A stretch of DNA of 64,000 bases from positions 24,678 to 88,677 of the forward strand of contig JANPDI010000119.1 of NCBI GenBank assembly GCA_031431435.1. The letters are read 5' to 3'. The translations under genes were made by a program, and so were the position numbers. The stretch comes from UKL13-2 sp031431435 (lineage in GTDB: Bacteria > Pseudomonadota > Gammaproteobacteria > Burkholderiales > Usitatibacteraceae). Numbering within the stretch: the stretch's first letter is position 1; each line of letters begins with the position of its first letter. The notes below the pieces were generated by a model. That model saw only the letters and a program-made list of their open reading frames with translations. It was not told where the DNA came from and did no database searches. Below are positions 29,607-38,431 of this stretch, piece by piece.

Positions 29607-30223
29607 GCTTTTTTCTCCGCGGCCTTGGCCGGCCCGCCTGGCGCGGCTTTTCCAGGCACGCCGCCCTTGGCGCCATCCGCCTTGGCGCGTTTGACGAAGA
29701 AATCGAGGTTGAACTCGTTGGCACGAACCTGATTTACCATCACGGCTTTGATCTCAATCAGGTTGGGGTTTTCCAGAAATGGCGACGCTTCAATGTTGCG
29801 CATAAAAGCGGATACGCGCGCCTGTGATTGTGTGTACCCGGTCACATTTATCTTGTTACCGGTTTGCTTGATTGACTTCAAATACAGGCCCTCTGGAAGC
29901 TGCCGAAGCATTTGATCCAGTAGCTGGACTGGTTCTGAACGATTCAGCTGGAGCCCTTCAACGACCTGCTTTTTGGCCAGCAATGATGCTGTTTCTTCAC
30001 GGATCTTCCGAATCTCTTCAATTTGTTTGTCCAGTTTTGCAATCTCGTCGCCCAAATAGCGGTTTCGGCCTTTCTGGTTGTCGACTTGCGCGGCAAACAC
30101 CGTCCAAAGTAAACCGACGATGGCGAGCGCCAGCACCGCGGTAACCCCGGCAAGTATGGCGAACTGCTGTTGTCGCGCCTTACGGCGGACTTCGCGGTGG
30201 GGGAGTAGGTTAACGCGAATCAT
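29603..30223 (-). CDS. pilN: Type IV pilus alignment protein PilN
   Basis: 206 residues. The N-terminus (MIRVNLLPHRE) is the conserved cytoplasmic peptide that binds PilM. It is followed by one transmembrane helix, a coiled coil (KLDKQIEEIRKIREE) and a periplasmic domain. The C-terminus is Lys/Ala/Gly-rich, like that of PilO here. It overlaps pilM by four bases. Confidence 0.95.
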   Translation of the reverse strand: MIRVNLLPHREVRRKARQQQFAILAGVTAVLALAIVGLLWTVFAAQVDNQKGRNRYLGDEIAKLDKQIEEIRKIREETASLLAKKQVVEGLQLNRSEPVQLLDQMLRQLPEGLYLKSIKQTGNKINVTGYTQSQARVSAFMRNIEASPFLENPNLIEIKAVMVNQVRANEFNLDFFVKRAKADGAKGGVPGKAAPGGPAKAAEKKA

Positions 30224-31317
30224 GAAGGGTCAAACCTCCGCATCGCCAGGCCGCAGGCGATCATCAACGCGGGCGCATCAACCGTCAATTGGCGCGGCTT
30301 TATTTTTGGCGATAGCGCCATATTGGCAAACGGGTTTGCCACCACGGTGTGAACCTGGGTGCGTTGGGCAACCATGTCCTCCAGGCCGTCAAGCATCGCA
30401 CAACCACCACATAAAACAATATGATCGACCTTGTTGAACTGGGTCGATGTAAAGAAGAATTGCAGCGCCCGCGAAATTTCCAGAACGATTTTTTCGTTGA
30501 ACGGATGCAGCACATCGGGGCCATAGTTTTCCGGCAGTCCGCCGGCTTTTTTGGCGACCTCGGCCTCTTCGACCGGCATCCCGAATTGACGGGAAATATC
30601 CTGGGTCAATTGATATCCGCCAAGTTGCTGCTCACGCGAATAGACTTGCTGGTCTTCGGCCATCACCGTCACGCGGGTGGTCTGCGCACCAATGTCGATA
30701 ATCGCCGTAACGTCCTTGTCTTTGATACCGGTTGCATTGCCCTTGATCATGTCAAAGGCGGCAAGTGAAGCGTAAGACTCCACATCCATGACGGTTGTTT
30801 TTAATCCGGCCGCCTCGGCAACAGCAACTCGATCTTCGATTTTTTCTTTTCTTGACGCCGCAATCAGCACTTCAACCTCGGTTTCGCTGTTGGGCGCGGG
30901 TCCGATGACCTGAAAGTCAAGATTGACTTCATCAAGACTGAAAGGGATGTACTGGTTGGCTTCGGACTGAACCTGAAACTCCATATCCTCTTCACGCTGA
31001 TTGGCCGCCAGTAACACCTTCTTGGTAATTACCGCTGCCGACGGCAGCGCCAGCGCGATGTTCTTTATCCGCGTGCCCAGTTGCTTGTGGGCGCGTTTCA
31101 TCACCTCACCGGCAGCTTCAATATTGGCAATGTTGCCGTCCGAAACAGTATCGCGGGGCAACGGCTCGATCACGTATCGTTCGACGCGATACAGCCCCTT
31201 TCCGGCTTCGACAATTTCAACCATCTTGATAAACGACGAACTGATGTCGACCCCGACCAGCGGCGGCGTCTTTGCCCGAAGGAATTCAAACTGATCCGCC
31301 AGTTTTTCTTTAAGCAT
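30220..31317 (-). CDS. pilM: Type IV pilus assembly ATPase-like protein PilM
   Basis: 365 residues, an actin-like (FtsA/SHS2) cytoplasmic protein that binds the PilN N-terminal peptide. Visible are the first phosphate loop VGVDISSSFIKMVEI, the second AIIDIGAQTTRVTVM, the adenosine motif VLCGGCAMLDGL, and the family segment EEDMEFQVQSEANQYIPF. It is the first gene of the pilMNOPQ operon and is divergent from ponA. Confidence 0.96.
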   Translation of the reverse strand: MLKEKLADQFEFLRAKTPPLVGVDISSSFIKMVEIVEAGKGLYRVERYVIEPLPRDTVSDGNIANIEAAGEVMKRAHKQLGTRIKNIALALPSAAVITKKVLLAANQREEDMEFQVQSEANQYIPFSLDEVNLDFQVIGPAPNSETEVEVLIAASRKEKIEDRVAVAEAAGLKTTVMDVESYASLAAFDMIKGNATGIKDKDVTAIIDIGAQTTRVTVMAEDQQVYSREQQLGGYQLTQDISRQFGMPVEEAEVAKKAGGLPENYGPDVLHPFNEKIVLEISRALQFFFTSTQFNKVDHIVLCGGCAMLDGLEDMVAQRTQVHTVVANPFANMALSPKIKPRQLTVDAPALMIACGLAMRRFDPS

Positions 31318-31743
31318 GGAAGGTTACGCCTTCGAGTGGACGCGGGTTTCACCCCGACGCTAAACAGTCTATTTAGAACTTTTTGTATTGCGTTGCCAAG
31401 GACATGCTGGAAAAAACATACCCCAAAACACATACCAAACATTAAATCAGTGCACTAAACCGGCTTCATTACAAACAACTTTATACAATTTACATTAAAT
31501 CCTAGCAACAAGTAACGGACGTGTAAAGCATTTTTTTGAAATCCGCCCCTTTTGCGACATGCCAAAATATACGCTGTTGACCCCATTTTCGGCAAGGTTT
31601 GTTCGTGTCATGCCTATGATAGACCCATCCCAGCTGCCCCAATCTTGCCACTTTTGGCCGACTTCTGACCATTTCGACTTGGGGGGTGCCGATATAATCA
31701 ACCCGCCAACACGATGATTGGCGTTTCCTGGATTCGAGTACAC
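31318..31743. other. 425-base divergent promoter region between pilM and ponA
   Basis: No convincing gene on either strand; short open frames here lack coding character. The pilM-proximal part is AT-rich and holds a plausible pilM promoter, given separately. The ponA-proximal part contains a TATGAT hexamer near 31615 without a well-spaced -35. No strong hairpin was seen. Confidence 0.5.
31370..31399 (-). promoter_or_regulatory. Candidate sigma-70 promoter of pilMNOPQ
   Basis: On the minus strand TTGGCA and TAAATA are separated by 18 bases and lie about 50 bases upstream of the pilM start. The -35 is one mismatch from consensus and the -10 is weaker. Prediction by eye only. Confidence 0.4.
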
Positions 31744-34080
31744 ATGGTGCTTCGCTGGTGGTTTTATCCCCTTATTTTGCTGGGCTCTCTCATTTTGGCG
31801 GCGGTTGGCGTGGTGGCTCTAACGCTGGCACTGCTGTATCCGAACCTGCCTTCGATTGATGCTGTCACCGACTACCGTCCCAAATTGCCGCTCAAGGTGT
31901 TCACCGCGGAAGGGGATTTAATCGGCGAGTTTGGCGAGGAAAAACGCTCTTTTGTGAAGGTTGGCGATTTCCCTGAGGTGATGAAGCAGGCTATTTTGGC
32001 TGCCGAAGACGAGCGCTTTTACCAGCACGGTGGCGTCGACTATATCGGCCTGACAAGGGCGGCAACGGCGATCTTGGCATCTGGAAAGATCAAGGGTGGC
32101 GCATCTACCATCACCCAACAGGTGGCGAGAAATTTCTTTCTGACCAACGAACAAACTCCCACGCGCAAAATGTCGGAGTGGTTGCTCGCTTATAAGATTG
32201 AGGCCAATCTCTCTAAGGATCAGATTTTTGAAATCTATCTGAATCATATTTTTCTGGGCAATCGCGCACATGGGTTTGCGGCGGCCAGCCGGGTCTATTA
32301 CAACAAGGATGTCAGTCAGATTAGCGCGGCCGAGGCGGCCATGCTGGCCGGTCTACCCAAGGCACCTTCGTTATATAACCCATTTAATAATCTCAAGCGG
32401 GCGACCCTCCGGCAACAGTACGTGCTCCGACGGATGGGCGAACTCAATTTCCTTGATGAGGCCAAGCTTGCCGCTGCGCGTGCCGAAATATTGAAATTCA
32501 ACCGGGACCGCACGATGTACCCCGTCAATGCGGAATATGTTGCCGAAATGGCGCGCCAAGAGGTCTTTGAACAATATGGGGAAAAGGCGTACGTGAGCGG
32601 GATTCGTGTCTATACGACGATTCGGCGCGCAGACCAAGAGTCTGCAACATCAGGATTGCGCAAAGGTGTGCTTGAGTATGACCGTCGGCACGGATACCGC
32701 GGGCCGGAAGGGTATGTCAACCTGCCTGACGCCAAGAACAATCGGGATGAAATTGACGAGGCCATCGAAGAGGCGCTATCGACCAAGGACATTGTCGGCG
32801 AACTGATGCCGGCGGTGATTACCGACATCGACGCGAAACAAGTGATCGCACTGACGAAGCGCGCTGAAACCATTTCCCTCACCGGCGATGCGCTCAAGTT
32901 CGCGGTTCGCGCAATGGCGGAAAAAGCCGGACCTGTCAAACTGAAACGGGGCTCGATAATCCGCATCGGCCAGGATGAGAAGGGTGCACCGGCAATCGCC
33001 CAATTGCCAAAAGTCGAGGCGGGGTTTGTATCGATCGATCCGCTTGATGGTGGTGTCAGGGCGCTCGCGGGCGGGTTTGATTTCACGGCGAACAAATTCA
33101 ACCATGTCACACAGGCGATGAGGCAGCCGGGTTCGTCGTTCAAGCCGTTTGTTTATTCTGCGGCGCTCGAGAAGGGCTTTACGCCGGCGACCATCATCAA
33201 CGATGCGCCAATTGTTTTTGATCCCGGTCGCAATGGCGGACAAATTTGGGAGCCCAAGAACTACGACGGGAAGTATGAGGGCCCCATGCGTTTGCGGCAG
33301 GCGCTGGCAAAGTCCAAAAACATGGTGTCGATTCGAATTTTGCAAGCCATCACACCGCAATATGCTCAGGACTACATCACGCGTTTCGGATTTGATGCAA
33401 AACAGCACCCGGCGTATCTCACAATGGCGCTGGGGGCCGGCTCGACCACACCACTGCAAATGGCCGGCGCGTACAGCGTGTTTATCAATGGCGGTTTCCG
33501 GATCAAACCCTATTTCATCACCAAGATTACCGACGACAAGGGTGCCGTCTTGTTTACCGCGCTGCCTGAACGCGCCACCACCGACGAGTCCGCCGTCAAA
33601 ACCGCCGAACGCGTGATCGACCCCCGCAACGCCTTCATCATGACATCACTGATGCGTGACGTCGTGCGATACGGGACCGGCGCGCGCGCCATGAGTTTGG
33701 GGCGCAATGATTTGGGTGGCAAGACCGGTACGACCAACGACCATTACGATGCGTGGTTTGCCGGTTTCAGTTCGACCCAGGTGGGCATTGCCTGGATCGG
33801 CTTTGACAACCCGGCGGACCTCGGAAACAACGAAACTGGCGGACAGGCAGCATTGCCAATCTGGATGCACTACATGGCACGTTCAATGAAAGGCGTAAAA
33901 CAAAACGACTTTGTGCCGCCAGACGGAATTGTCAACGTCGCCATTGGCGGTGAAGGTAAAGATGGCGCGCCTCTCAGTGAGTTTGTTTATGCCGAAAATG
34001 CCGGCAATGTTGGCAATGCCCCGGCAGCACTGCGTGAAGCCAACAAGCCGTCAGAAGAAGTCAAGAATCAGATTTTCTAA
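31744..34080 (+). CDS. ponA: Penicillin-binding protein 1A (bifunctional peptidoglycan synthase)
   Basis: 778 residues from the ATG at 31744. A single transmembrane helix (YPLILLGSLILAAVGVVALTL) anchors a periplasmic enzyme that polymerises and crosslinks peptidoglycan. The glycosyltransferase domain (about 50-230) has EDERFYQHGG, GGASTITQQVARN and KMSEWLLAYKIE. The transpeptidase domain has the active-site Ser in GSSFKPFVY, the SKN triad and the KTG motif in GGKTGTTNDHYDAWFAG. An OB-like insert sits between the two. Divergence from pilM is the common arrangement. Confidence 0.95.
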   Translation: MVLRWWFYPLILLGSLILAAVGVVALTLALLYPNLPSIDAVTDYRPKLPLKVFTAEGDLIGEFGEEKRSFVKVGDFPEVMKQAILAAEDERFYQHGGVDYIGLTRAATAILASGKIKGGASTITQQVARNFFLTNEQTPTRKMSEWLLAYKIEANLSKDQIFEIYLNHIFLGNRAHGFAAASRVYYNKDVSQISAAEAAMLAGLPKAPSLYNPFNNLKRATLRQQYVLRRMGELNFLDEAKLAAARAEILKFNRDRTMYPVNAEYVAEMARQEVFEQYGEKAYVSGIRVYTTIRRADQESATSGLRKGVLEYDRRHGYRGPEGYVNLPDAKNNRDEIDEAIEEALSTKDIVGELMPAVITDIDAKQVIALTKRAETISLTGDALKFAVRAMAEKAGPVKLKRGSIIRIGQDEKGAPAIAQLPKVEAGFVSIDPLDGGVRALAGGFDFTANKFNHVTQAMRQPGSSFKPFVYSAALEKGFTPATIINDAPIVFDPGRNGGQIWEPKNYDGKYEGPMRLRQALAKSKNMVSIRILQAITPQYAQDYITRFGFDAKQHPAYLTMALGAGSTTPLQMAGAYSVFINGGFRIKPYFITKITDDKGAVLFTALPERATTDESAVKTAERVIDPRNAFIMTSLMRDVVRYGTGARAMSLGRNDLGGKTGTTNDHYDAWFAGFSSTQVGIAWIGFDNPADLGNNETGGQAALPIWMHYMARSMKGVKQNDFVPPDGIVNVAIGGEGKDGAPLSEFVYAENAGNVGNAPAALREANKPSEEVKNQIF

Positions 34081-34087
34081 CCGCATC

Positions 34088-34903
34088 ATGCCAGCACATC
34101 CAACCCGGCGGCGCCGCGCGACAACTGCAACATCATTGCCCATTGACATGTGGACGGCCCCGACTGAACCGGCACCCGCACCGAATGCGCCTGCCGCGCG
34201 GCGCCCGGAAAAAAGTGCTGTGCACGGCAACGAAACGCTGCGCCGGGCCATTGCGCGGCAGGCGGCACGGCTGATCGACGAAGGCCAGATTGATTACCAC
34301 GCTGCCAAAGTCAAGGCGGCAAAGGCGCTGGGGGCCGAGTCAACGGGACACAACGCGCTACCGGACAATGCCGAAATCGAGGCGGCGCTGCGTGAACATC
34401 AGGCGCTGTTTGCCGGGGAGACGCAGCGACAGGCGCTGAATGCGCTGCGCAAGGTTGCCTGCCAGAGCATGCGGTGGCTGGCTGATTTTGAGCCGTGGCT
34501 GACCGGCGGGGTGCTCAACGGCTCTGCCAATGAATACAGTGCGGTCGAATTGGAATTGATCGGCGTTGAGGCAAAGTCGTTCGAGTTATTTTTGCTCGGC
34601 GAGGACCTCGATTTTGATATTCGCCCGCATCAGGCACACCGTGCTAGCCGCCGCGAACGTCATTCGCGCAAACGCAGCGTTAAGCCGCGGGATGTGGTCT
34701 CAGCCTATGCATACGAATTTTTCTTCGACGATGCGCCGGTTGAAATCACAATTTACGACAGTCATGCAGATCGCCAGGCAAAACACCCGCACAGCAGCGT
34801 CAAACACGAACGCGCTCAACTCAAAGAGGTCCTAAGGCGATTTGACGGCAATGAAAGAAAAACAGAAAGTCTAATTTCTGCGGTGCAATTGGGGCAGAAA
34901 TGA
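34088..34903 (+). CDS. Conserved hypothetical protein, possibly nucleotidyltransferase-like
   Basis: 271 residues from the ATG at 34088, eight bases after ponA; a second ATG at 34148 is possible. The first half is helical and charged (RRAIARQAARLIDEGQIDYHAAKVKAAKALG), followed by LPDNAEIEAALREHQALF. The centre has LTGGVLNGSANEYSAVELEL and KSFELFLL, a pattern I associate with a conserved betaproteobacterial family loosely resembling nucleotidyltransferases. No catalytic Asp pair can be assigned with confidence. There is a basic insert (HRASRRERHSRKRSVKPRD) near residue 185. The function is unknown. Confidence 0.65.
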   Translation: MPAHPTRRRRATTATSLPIDMWTAPTEPAPAPNAPAARRPEKSAVHGNETLRRAIARQAARLIDEGQIDYHAAKVKAAKALGAESTGHNALPDNAEIEAALREHQALFAGETQRQALNALRKVACQSMRWLADFEPWLTGGVLNGSANEYSAVELELIGVEAKSFELFLLGEDLDFDIRPHQAHRASRRERHSRKRSVKPRDVVSAYAYEFFFDDAPVEITIYDSHADRQAKHPHSSVKHERAQLKEVLRRFDGNERKTESLISAVQLGQK

Positions 34904-34949
34904 CTGGTGAAGCCCGCGGATACTAGACTTTCATCGGTGCGGCATCGAG

Positions 34950-34973
34950 CCGGCCGTGGGCGCCGGTTTTTTT
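34950..34973 (+). terminator. Terminator after the conserved hypothetical gene
   Basis: Stem CCGGC / GCCGG with a 7-base loop, followed directly by seven T residues, about 45 bases past the stop codon. Confidence 0.65.
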
Positions 34974-35004
34974 CACCCGCTTCAACAAGCTAAAGAGTAA
35001 TCAC

Positions 35005-35691
35005 CTGTCAGGTGGAAAATTTCACGTCCACAGACCACACGACCATGCCCTCGAACACGTCTCGCATGGCGATAAGGGCGGCAATCGGCTCACACAATAT
35101 GTGGCTGTTTTCACCGCCATTCTGGCCACCATTGGCGCCATCGTCAGTTAACAAGGCGGACATACCCAGAACGAGGCGCGTCTGTACAAGAATGAAGCGG
35201 TGCCTAGAAAGACAGATGCAGCCAATCATTGGTCCTACTATCAGGGCAAGAGCACGAAACAAAATCCTGCGGAACTTGCCGAGTCCCTCACGGGCAATTC
35301 GCAACAAACAACCAAACATACAGCCGAAATTGTGCGGTACAAGGAGGAGAAAGCCGTCATCAAAAGATGAGGCGGAGAAATTTGAGCAACGTTCAAAGGA
35401 TGCCGACAAAAAGTCAGACGGCGCGGCAAATCCGCACGACAAACTCGCCCAGGCAATGACCCTCATTCAAATTGCCATTTCACTCGCGGCATTTGCGTAA
35501 TTACGCAACGGCGCTGGTTATTCGGCCTGGCCGGATTGGCGGCTGCCGGTGGACTCGCATTTTGGATTTTGGCGTTTTTCAGTCACGGCGTGTCGTGTCA
35601 TGATGACATTTCCAAGCGAGCCGCCAATCGGTTGAATTGGCCGTCAAATTGGCGATTATTTGGTGCATCCGCCGCTGTCGATGATCGCTAG
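35005..35691 (+). pseudogene. Decayed DUF4337-family gene
   Basis: Read piecewise, this stretch gives a recognisable DUF4337 membrane protein of about 195 residues: an N-terminal FHVHRPHDHALEH, a first helix YVAVFTAILATIGAIV, a helical region with NEARLYKNEA and SYYQGKSTKQN, then EKFEQRSKDADKKS and HDKLAQAMTLIQIAISLAAF, and a final helix RRWLFGLAGLAAAGGLAFW. Lesions seen are: no ATG, with CTG (35005) at the expected start; an in-frame TAA at 35149 where a Tyr codon would fit; a one-base gain in an A-run near 35365 followed by TGA; and a one-base loss near 35497 that restores the original frame. The family usually has a coiled-coil middle and membrane helices; its function is unknown. With three or four lesions it is almost certainly not translated. 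Confidence 0.8.
35493..35508. repeat. Perfect 16-bp palindrome TTGCGTAA-TTACGCAA
   Basis: An exactly self-complementary 16-mer located at the second frameshift of the DUF4337 pseudogene. A related dyad lies about 200 bases downstream, before the HDOD gene. Confidence 0.6.
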
Positions 35692-35699
35692 TATTCACC

Positions 35700-35715
35700 T
35701 ACGCAATTTTGCGTA
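35700..35715. repeat. Dyad TACGCAA-TT-TTGCGTA just before the HDOD start
   Basis: 7-bp arms with a 2-base centre, ending two bases before the ATG at 35718. The arms are the same 7-mers as in the 35493-35508 palindrome. In RNA it would form a tight hairpin covering the ribosome-binding region, or in DNA it could be an operator. Confidence 0.5.
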
Positions 35716-35717
35716 CG

Positions 35718-36638
35718 ATGCGCTTCGAGCGAACTACCAACGCCATGCATGCCTCTCAAGTCCATTCCGCCACAGAGCCGACCATCGCTTTTGCCGGCAA
35801 CGTCACGCCAGAAGGCATTGAGCTCGAGCTCGAGGCCGAGCGCATTGCGCGTGAATTAAAGTTGCCGCCCTGTCCGGCGCTGCTCGACCAATTCCACAAG
35901 GCGATCAACGATGATGAAGCCGACCAGAACAAGCTGGTTCAGCTCGTCAGCGGCGATCTCGCCATGAGCGCGGCGGTTCTGAAGACGGTCAACTCGCCGG
36001 CCTACGGGCTTTCACGCACCACCAGCAGCATTCAGCAGGCATTAACCATCATCGGCTTGCGCGCCACCTCAAACCTGCTGTCAAGACTGCTATTTCGACA
36101 GGCATTTCCGGAAGGTTCGGGAACGGTGATGCGCAAGTTTTGGGAGGAATCGTCACGCTTGACGGAAACAGCCGCGGAAATTGCCCGGCGTGTGTCCGGC
36201 CTGAATGCCGATGAAGCCACGACCTACATGGTGTTTCGCGATTGCGGCATGGCGGTGATGATCAACCGTTTTCCAGATTATGCCGCGGTCTGGCAGGCGC
36301 ACAGTGAGGGCCGCGCCTACGAGGCGCTGAAGCTTGAACAGCAGCAACATCAAACCAACCACGCCCATGTCGGTTACGCGCTGGCAAAGGAGTGGCGCGT
36401 GCCCGAATCCCTCGCCATCGCGATTCTCTGCCACCATGAGATTGCCAAGCCATCCGGCGAGCCGCTGATGTTGCGTGGTTCACCGGTCAAACTGGCCGCC
36501 TTTGGCCTGCTGATTGATCAAATTGTGGCGCTGCGAGCCGGTCGCGGCATTACTGCGGATTGGGAGATTGCCGAGGCGTTTGCACTGAGCAAGCTTGGGG
36601 TGAGCGCCGATGACATGGTCAAGCTCATTGAGCCTTAA
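35718..36638 (+). CDS. HDOD-domain signalling protein
   Basis: About 306 residues. The HDOD domain covers residues 45-250 (LPPCPALLDQFHKAINDD, LVSGDLAMSAAVLKTVNSPAYGL, SSIQQALTIIGLRATSNL, CHHEIA near the C-terminal part). HDOD proteins are degenerate relatives of HD phosphohydrolases and often act in signalling, competence or motility control. A TTG at 35709 and an ATG at 35745 are other possible starts. It is convergent with an HD-GYP gene, 15 bases apart, so two HD-superfamily proteins lie together. There is no membrane segment. The exact role is unknown. Confidence 0.85.
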   Translation: MRFERTTNAMHASQVHSATEPTIAFAGNVTPEGIELELEAERIARELKLPPCPALLDQFHKAINDDEADQNKLVQLVSGDLAMSAAVLKTVNSPAYGLSRTTSSIQQALTIIGLRATSNLLSRLLFRQAFPEGSGTVMRKFWEESSRLTETAAEIARRVSGLNADEATTYMVFRDCGMAVMINRFPDYAAVWQAHSEGRAYEALKLEQQQHQTNHAHVGYALAKEWRVPESLAIAILCHHEIAKPSGEPLMLRGSPVKLAAFGLLIDQIVALRAGRGITADWEIAEAFALSKLGVSADDMVKLIEP

Positions 36639-36653
36639 CTGTCCTCTTGTGCG

Positions 36654-37865
36654 CTATTGAAAATACGATAGGTCAATAAACCATTTGCGAGCGGATTCAT
36701 GGCCGACAATCGTGTCCGCCCCACCGTGCCCCATTGACCGCGCCAGATCAATTTCTTTCGGCGCAATGTACTGATTTCGCTTGGTGTCAAAAATCACTTT
36801 CACTTTTGGCTTGAGCAGGTCGTTCGCGTTGTGCTCGGTCACAATCGCCAGGCGCTGACTTTCCAGACGCACCAGTGTCCCGACCGGGTAAATGCCGATA
36901 CAACGCACAAAGGACTGCGTAAAGTAGGGGCTCAGATGGCACTTGCTCCATTCCATCAATTTGCGCAGCCCGTCAGCCGGTGGTATTGCCAAGTGATAAC
37001 AACGGTCGGCCGTAATCGCGTCGTAAACATCAACAATCGCCGCCATCTGGGCGACCCGCTCGATTTCAGCGCCGCCCAGATTAAATGGATAGCCGCTGCC
37101 ATCCATACGTTCGTGATGCTGCAACGCGATGATCAGCGGCATCGGGCCGATCGTGTTGTTCGCCGAAAGTATGGCGTGTCCGTCCTCGGGGTGACGGCGC
37201 ATGATTGCAAACTCCTCGTTGGTATATCGTCCGGGTTTGTTCAACAGCGCGTTTGACATGCGCGTTTTGCCGATATCGTGCAACAGACCGCCCAGTCCGG
37301 CTTGATGAACCGCATCGTCATCCATGCCCTCATGGCGGCAAAATGCGACCATCAACGTACAAACTGCGACGGAGTGTTGAAAGGTATATAGATCCTTGTC
37401 CTTGATGCCGACCAACCCGATCAGTGCGCCGCTATTGCGCAAAATCGACGAGGTCACATTCGCGACAACCGGCTCAACCGCGTCGATTAACAGCGCTTTG
37501 CCCAGTCGAACGTCACGCATCGCCAGTATCACCGCTTGTTCGGCCTGATGCTTGATATTGCGGGCGCGTTCAATCTCCTCGCCTTGGCTGACCCGTTGGG
37601 GCGCGCAAGGTGCGGCCGCCAGCGCGACCAGGTCGCTTTGGATTTGCTGCCCGACTTCGTCGTTGGTCGGCGCATGCACAGCGTCAAGCCCGCGGTCGGT
37701 ATCGATATAGATCTCACGAATGCCGGCCGACGCAATCTTGCTGATTTCGCCATCGTCCCCCACCTTGAACTTGCTCCACGCGAACGGATGTGCCATCCAA
37801 TCACAATTGAGATCATGGATGTACATACCGACCTTGAGGTCATTTGTAGGAATGAGTTTGATCAT
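36654..37865 (-). CDS. HD-GYP domain protein with N-terminal DUF3391, putative c-di-GMP phosphodiesterase
   Basis: About 403 residues from the ATG at 37865. The N-terminal DUF3391 region begins IPTNDLKVGMYIHDLNCDWMAHPF. The HD-GYP domain (about 150-330) has HSVAVCTLMVAF, the HD pair in GLLHDIGKTRM, HPEDGH, and the family hallmark HHERMDGSGYPFNLGG. Enzymes of this type hydrolyse cyclic di-GMP to GMP or pGpG with a metal centre, and all metal-ligand motifs appear intact. There is no membrane segment. It may balance cyclases such as the GGDEF protein at 41.2 kb and influence pili; this link is inference. Confidence 0.9.
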   Translation of the reverse strand: MIKLIPTNDLKVGMYIHDLNCDWMAHPFAWSKFKVGDDGEISKIASAGIREIYIDTDRGLDAVHAPTNDEVGQQIQSDLVALAAAPCAPQRVSQGEEIERARNIKHQAEQAVILAMRDVRLGKALLIDAVEPVVANVTSSILRNSGALIGLVGIKDKDLYTFQHSVAVCTLMVAFCRHEGMDDDAVHQAGLGGLLHDIGKTRMSNALLNKPGRYTNEEFAIMRRHPEDGHAILSANNTIGPMPLIIALQHHERMDGSGYPFNLGGAEIERVAQMAAIVDVYDAITADRCYHLAIPPADGLRKLMEWSKCHLSPYFTQSFVRCIGIYPVGTLVRLESQRLAIVTEHNANDLLKPKVKVIFDTKRNQYIAPKEIDLARSMGHGGADTIVGHESARKWFIDLSYFQ

Positions 37866-38015
37866 GGCAAACACCGATATCGGCACGGCAGACAATGCCA
37901 CGCTACGAACGGTTCACCTGTCATTTCGGCGCGCCGGATGATAACTTGAACGCGCGTATCGCTGTTTGATCGGATTCCTCAACGGTTTGTGGTAATGCCG
38001 GCACCTTCTGTGTTG

Positions 38016-38429
38016 CTATTTTGCGATCAACGCCGCCGGTCCAATCAAATCCCATTTGTTGCCATAGAGATCTTCAAAAACCGCCACCGTACCGTATGCC
38101 TCTGCAACTGGCGGTCGCACCCAATTCACGCCCCGGCCACTCAGGTGCTGGTAGTCGCGCCAAAAATCATCCGTATTGAGGAACAAGAAGACCCGGCCTC
38201 CGGCTTGATTGCCAATGCTTCGAATTTGGTCGGGCCCGACCGCTTTTACCAGCAAGAAACAGGTCTCGGTTGCCCCTTTTGGTCGCACGCGCACCCAGCG
38301 CTTGCCCGGCTGGCTGGCAGAGAGGTCGGCATTTTCGATCAGATCGAAATTTAATGTCGATGTGTAATATTCGATCGCCTCGTCATAGTCTCGCACCACC
38401 AGCGCGATTGCCGCAAGGTGTTGGCGCAT
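38016..38429 (-). CDS. VOC (glyoxalase/bleomycin-resistance fold) protein
   Basis: 137 residues forming one vicinal-oxygen-chelate module pair: LAAIALVVRDYDEAIEYYTSTLNFDLIE at the N-terminus, DFWRDYQHLSGRGVNW in the middle, and AVFEDLYGNKWDLIGP at the C-terminus. The family includes lyases, dioxygenases and resistance proteins, and the substrate cannot be inferred. It is two bases downstream of hemB and probably co-transcribed with it. Confidence 0.85.
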   Translation of the reverse strand: MRQHLAAIALVVRDYDEAIEYYTSTLNFDLIENADLSASQPGKRWVRVRPKGATETCFLLVKAVGPDQIRSIGNQAGGRVFLFLNTDDFWRDYQHLSGRGVNWVRPPVAEAYGTVAVFEDLYGNKWDLIGPAALIAK

Positions 38430-38431
38430 GA

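Noticed and set aside
35012..35500. 162-codon open frame as an independent gene
   Set aside because: Only its last 45 or so codons match DUF4337; its first part is an out-of-frame reading of that gene. It is better described as part of the pseudogene.
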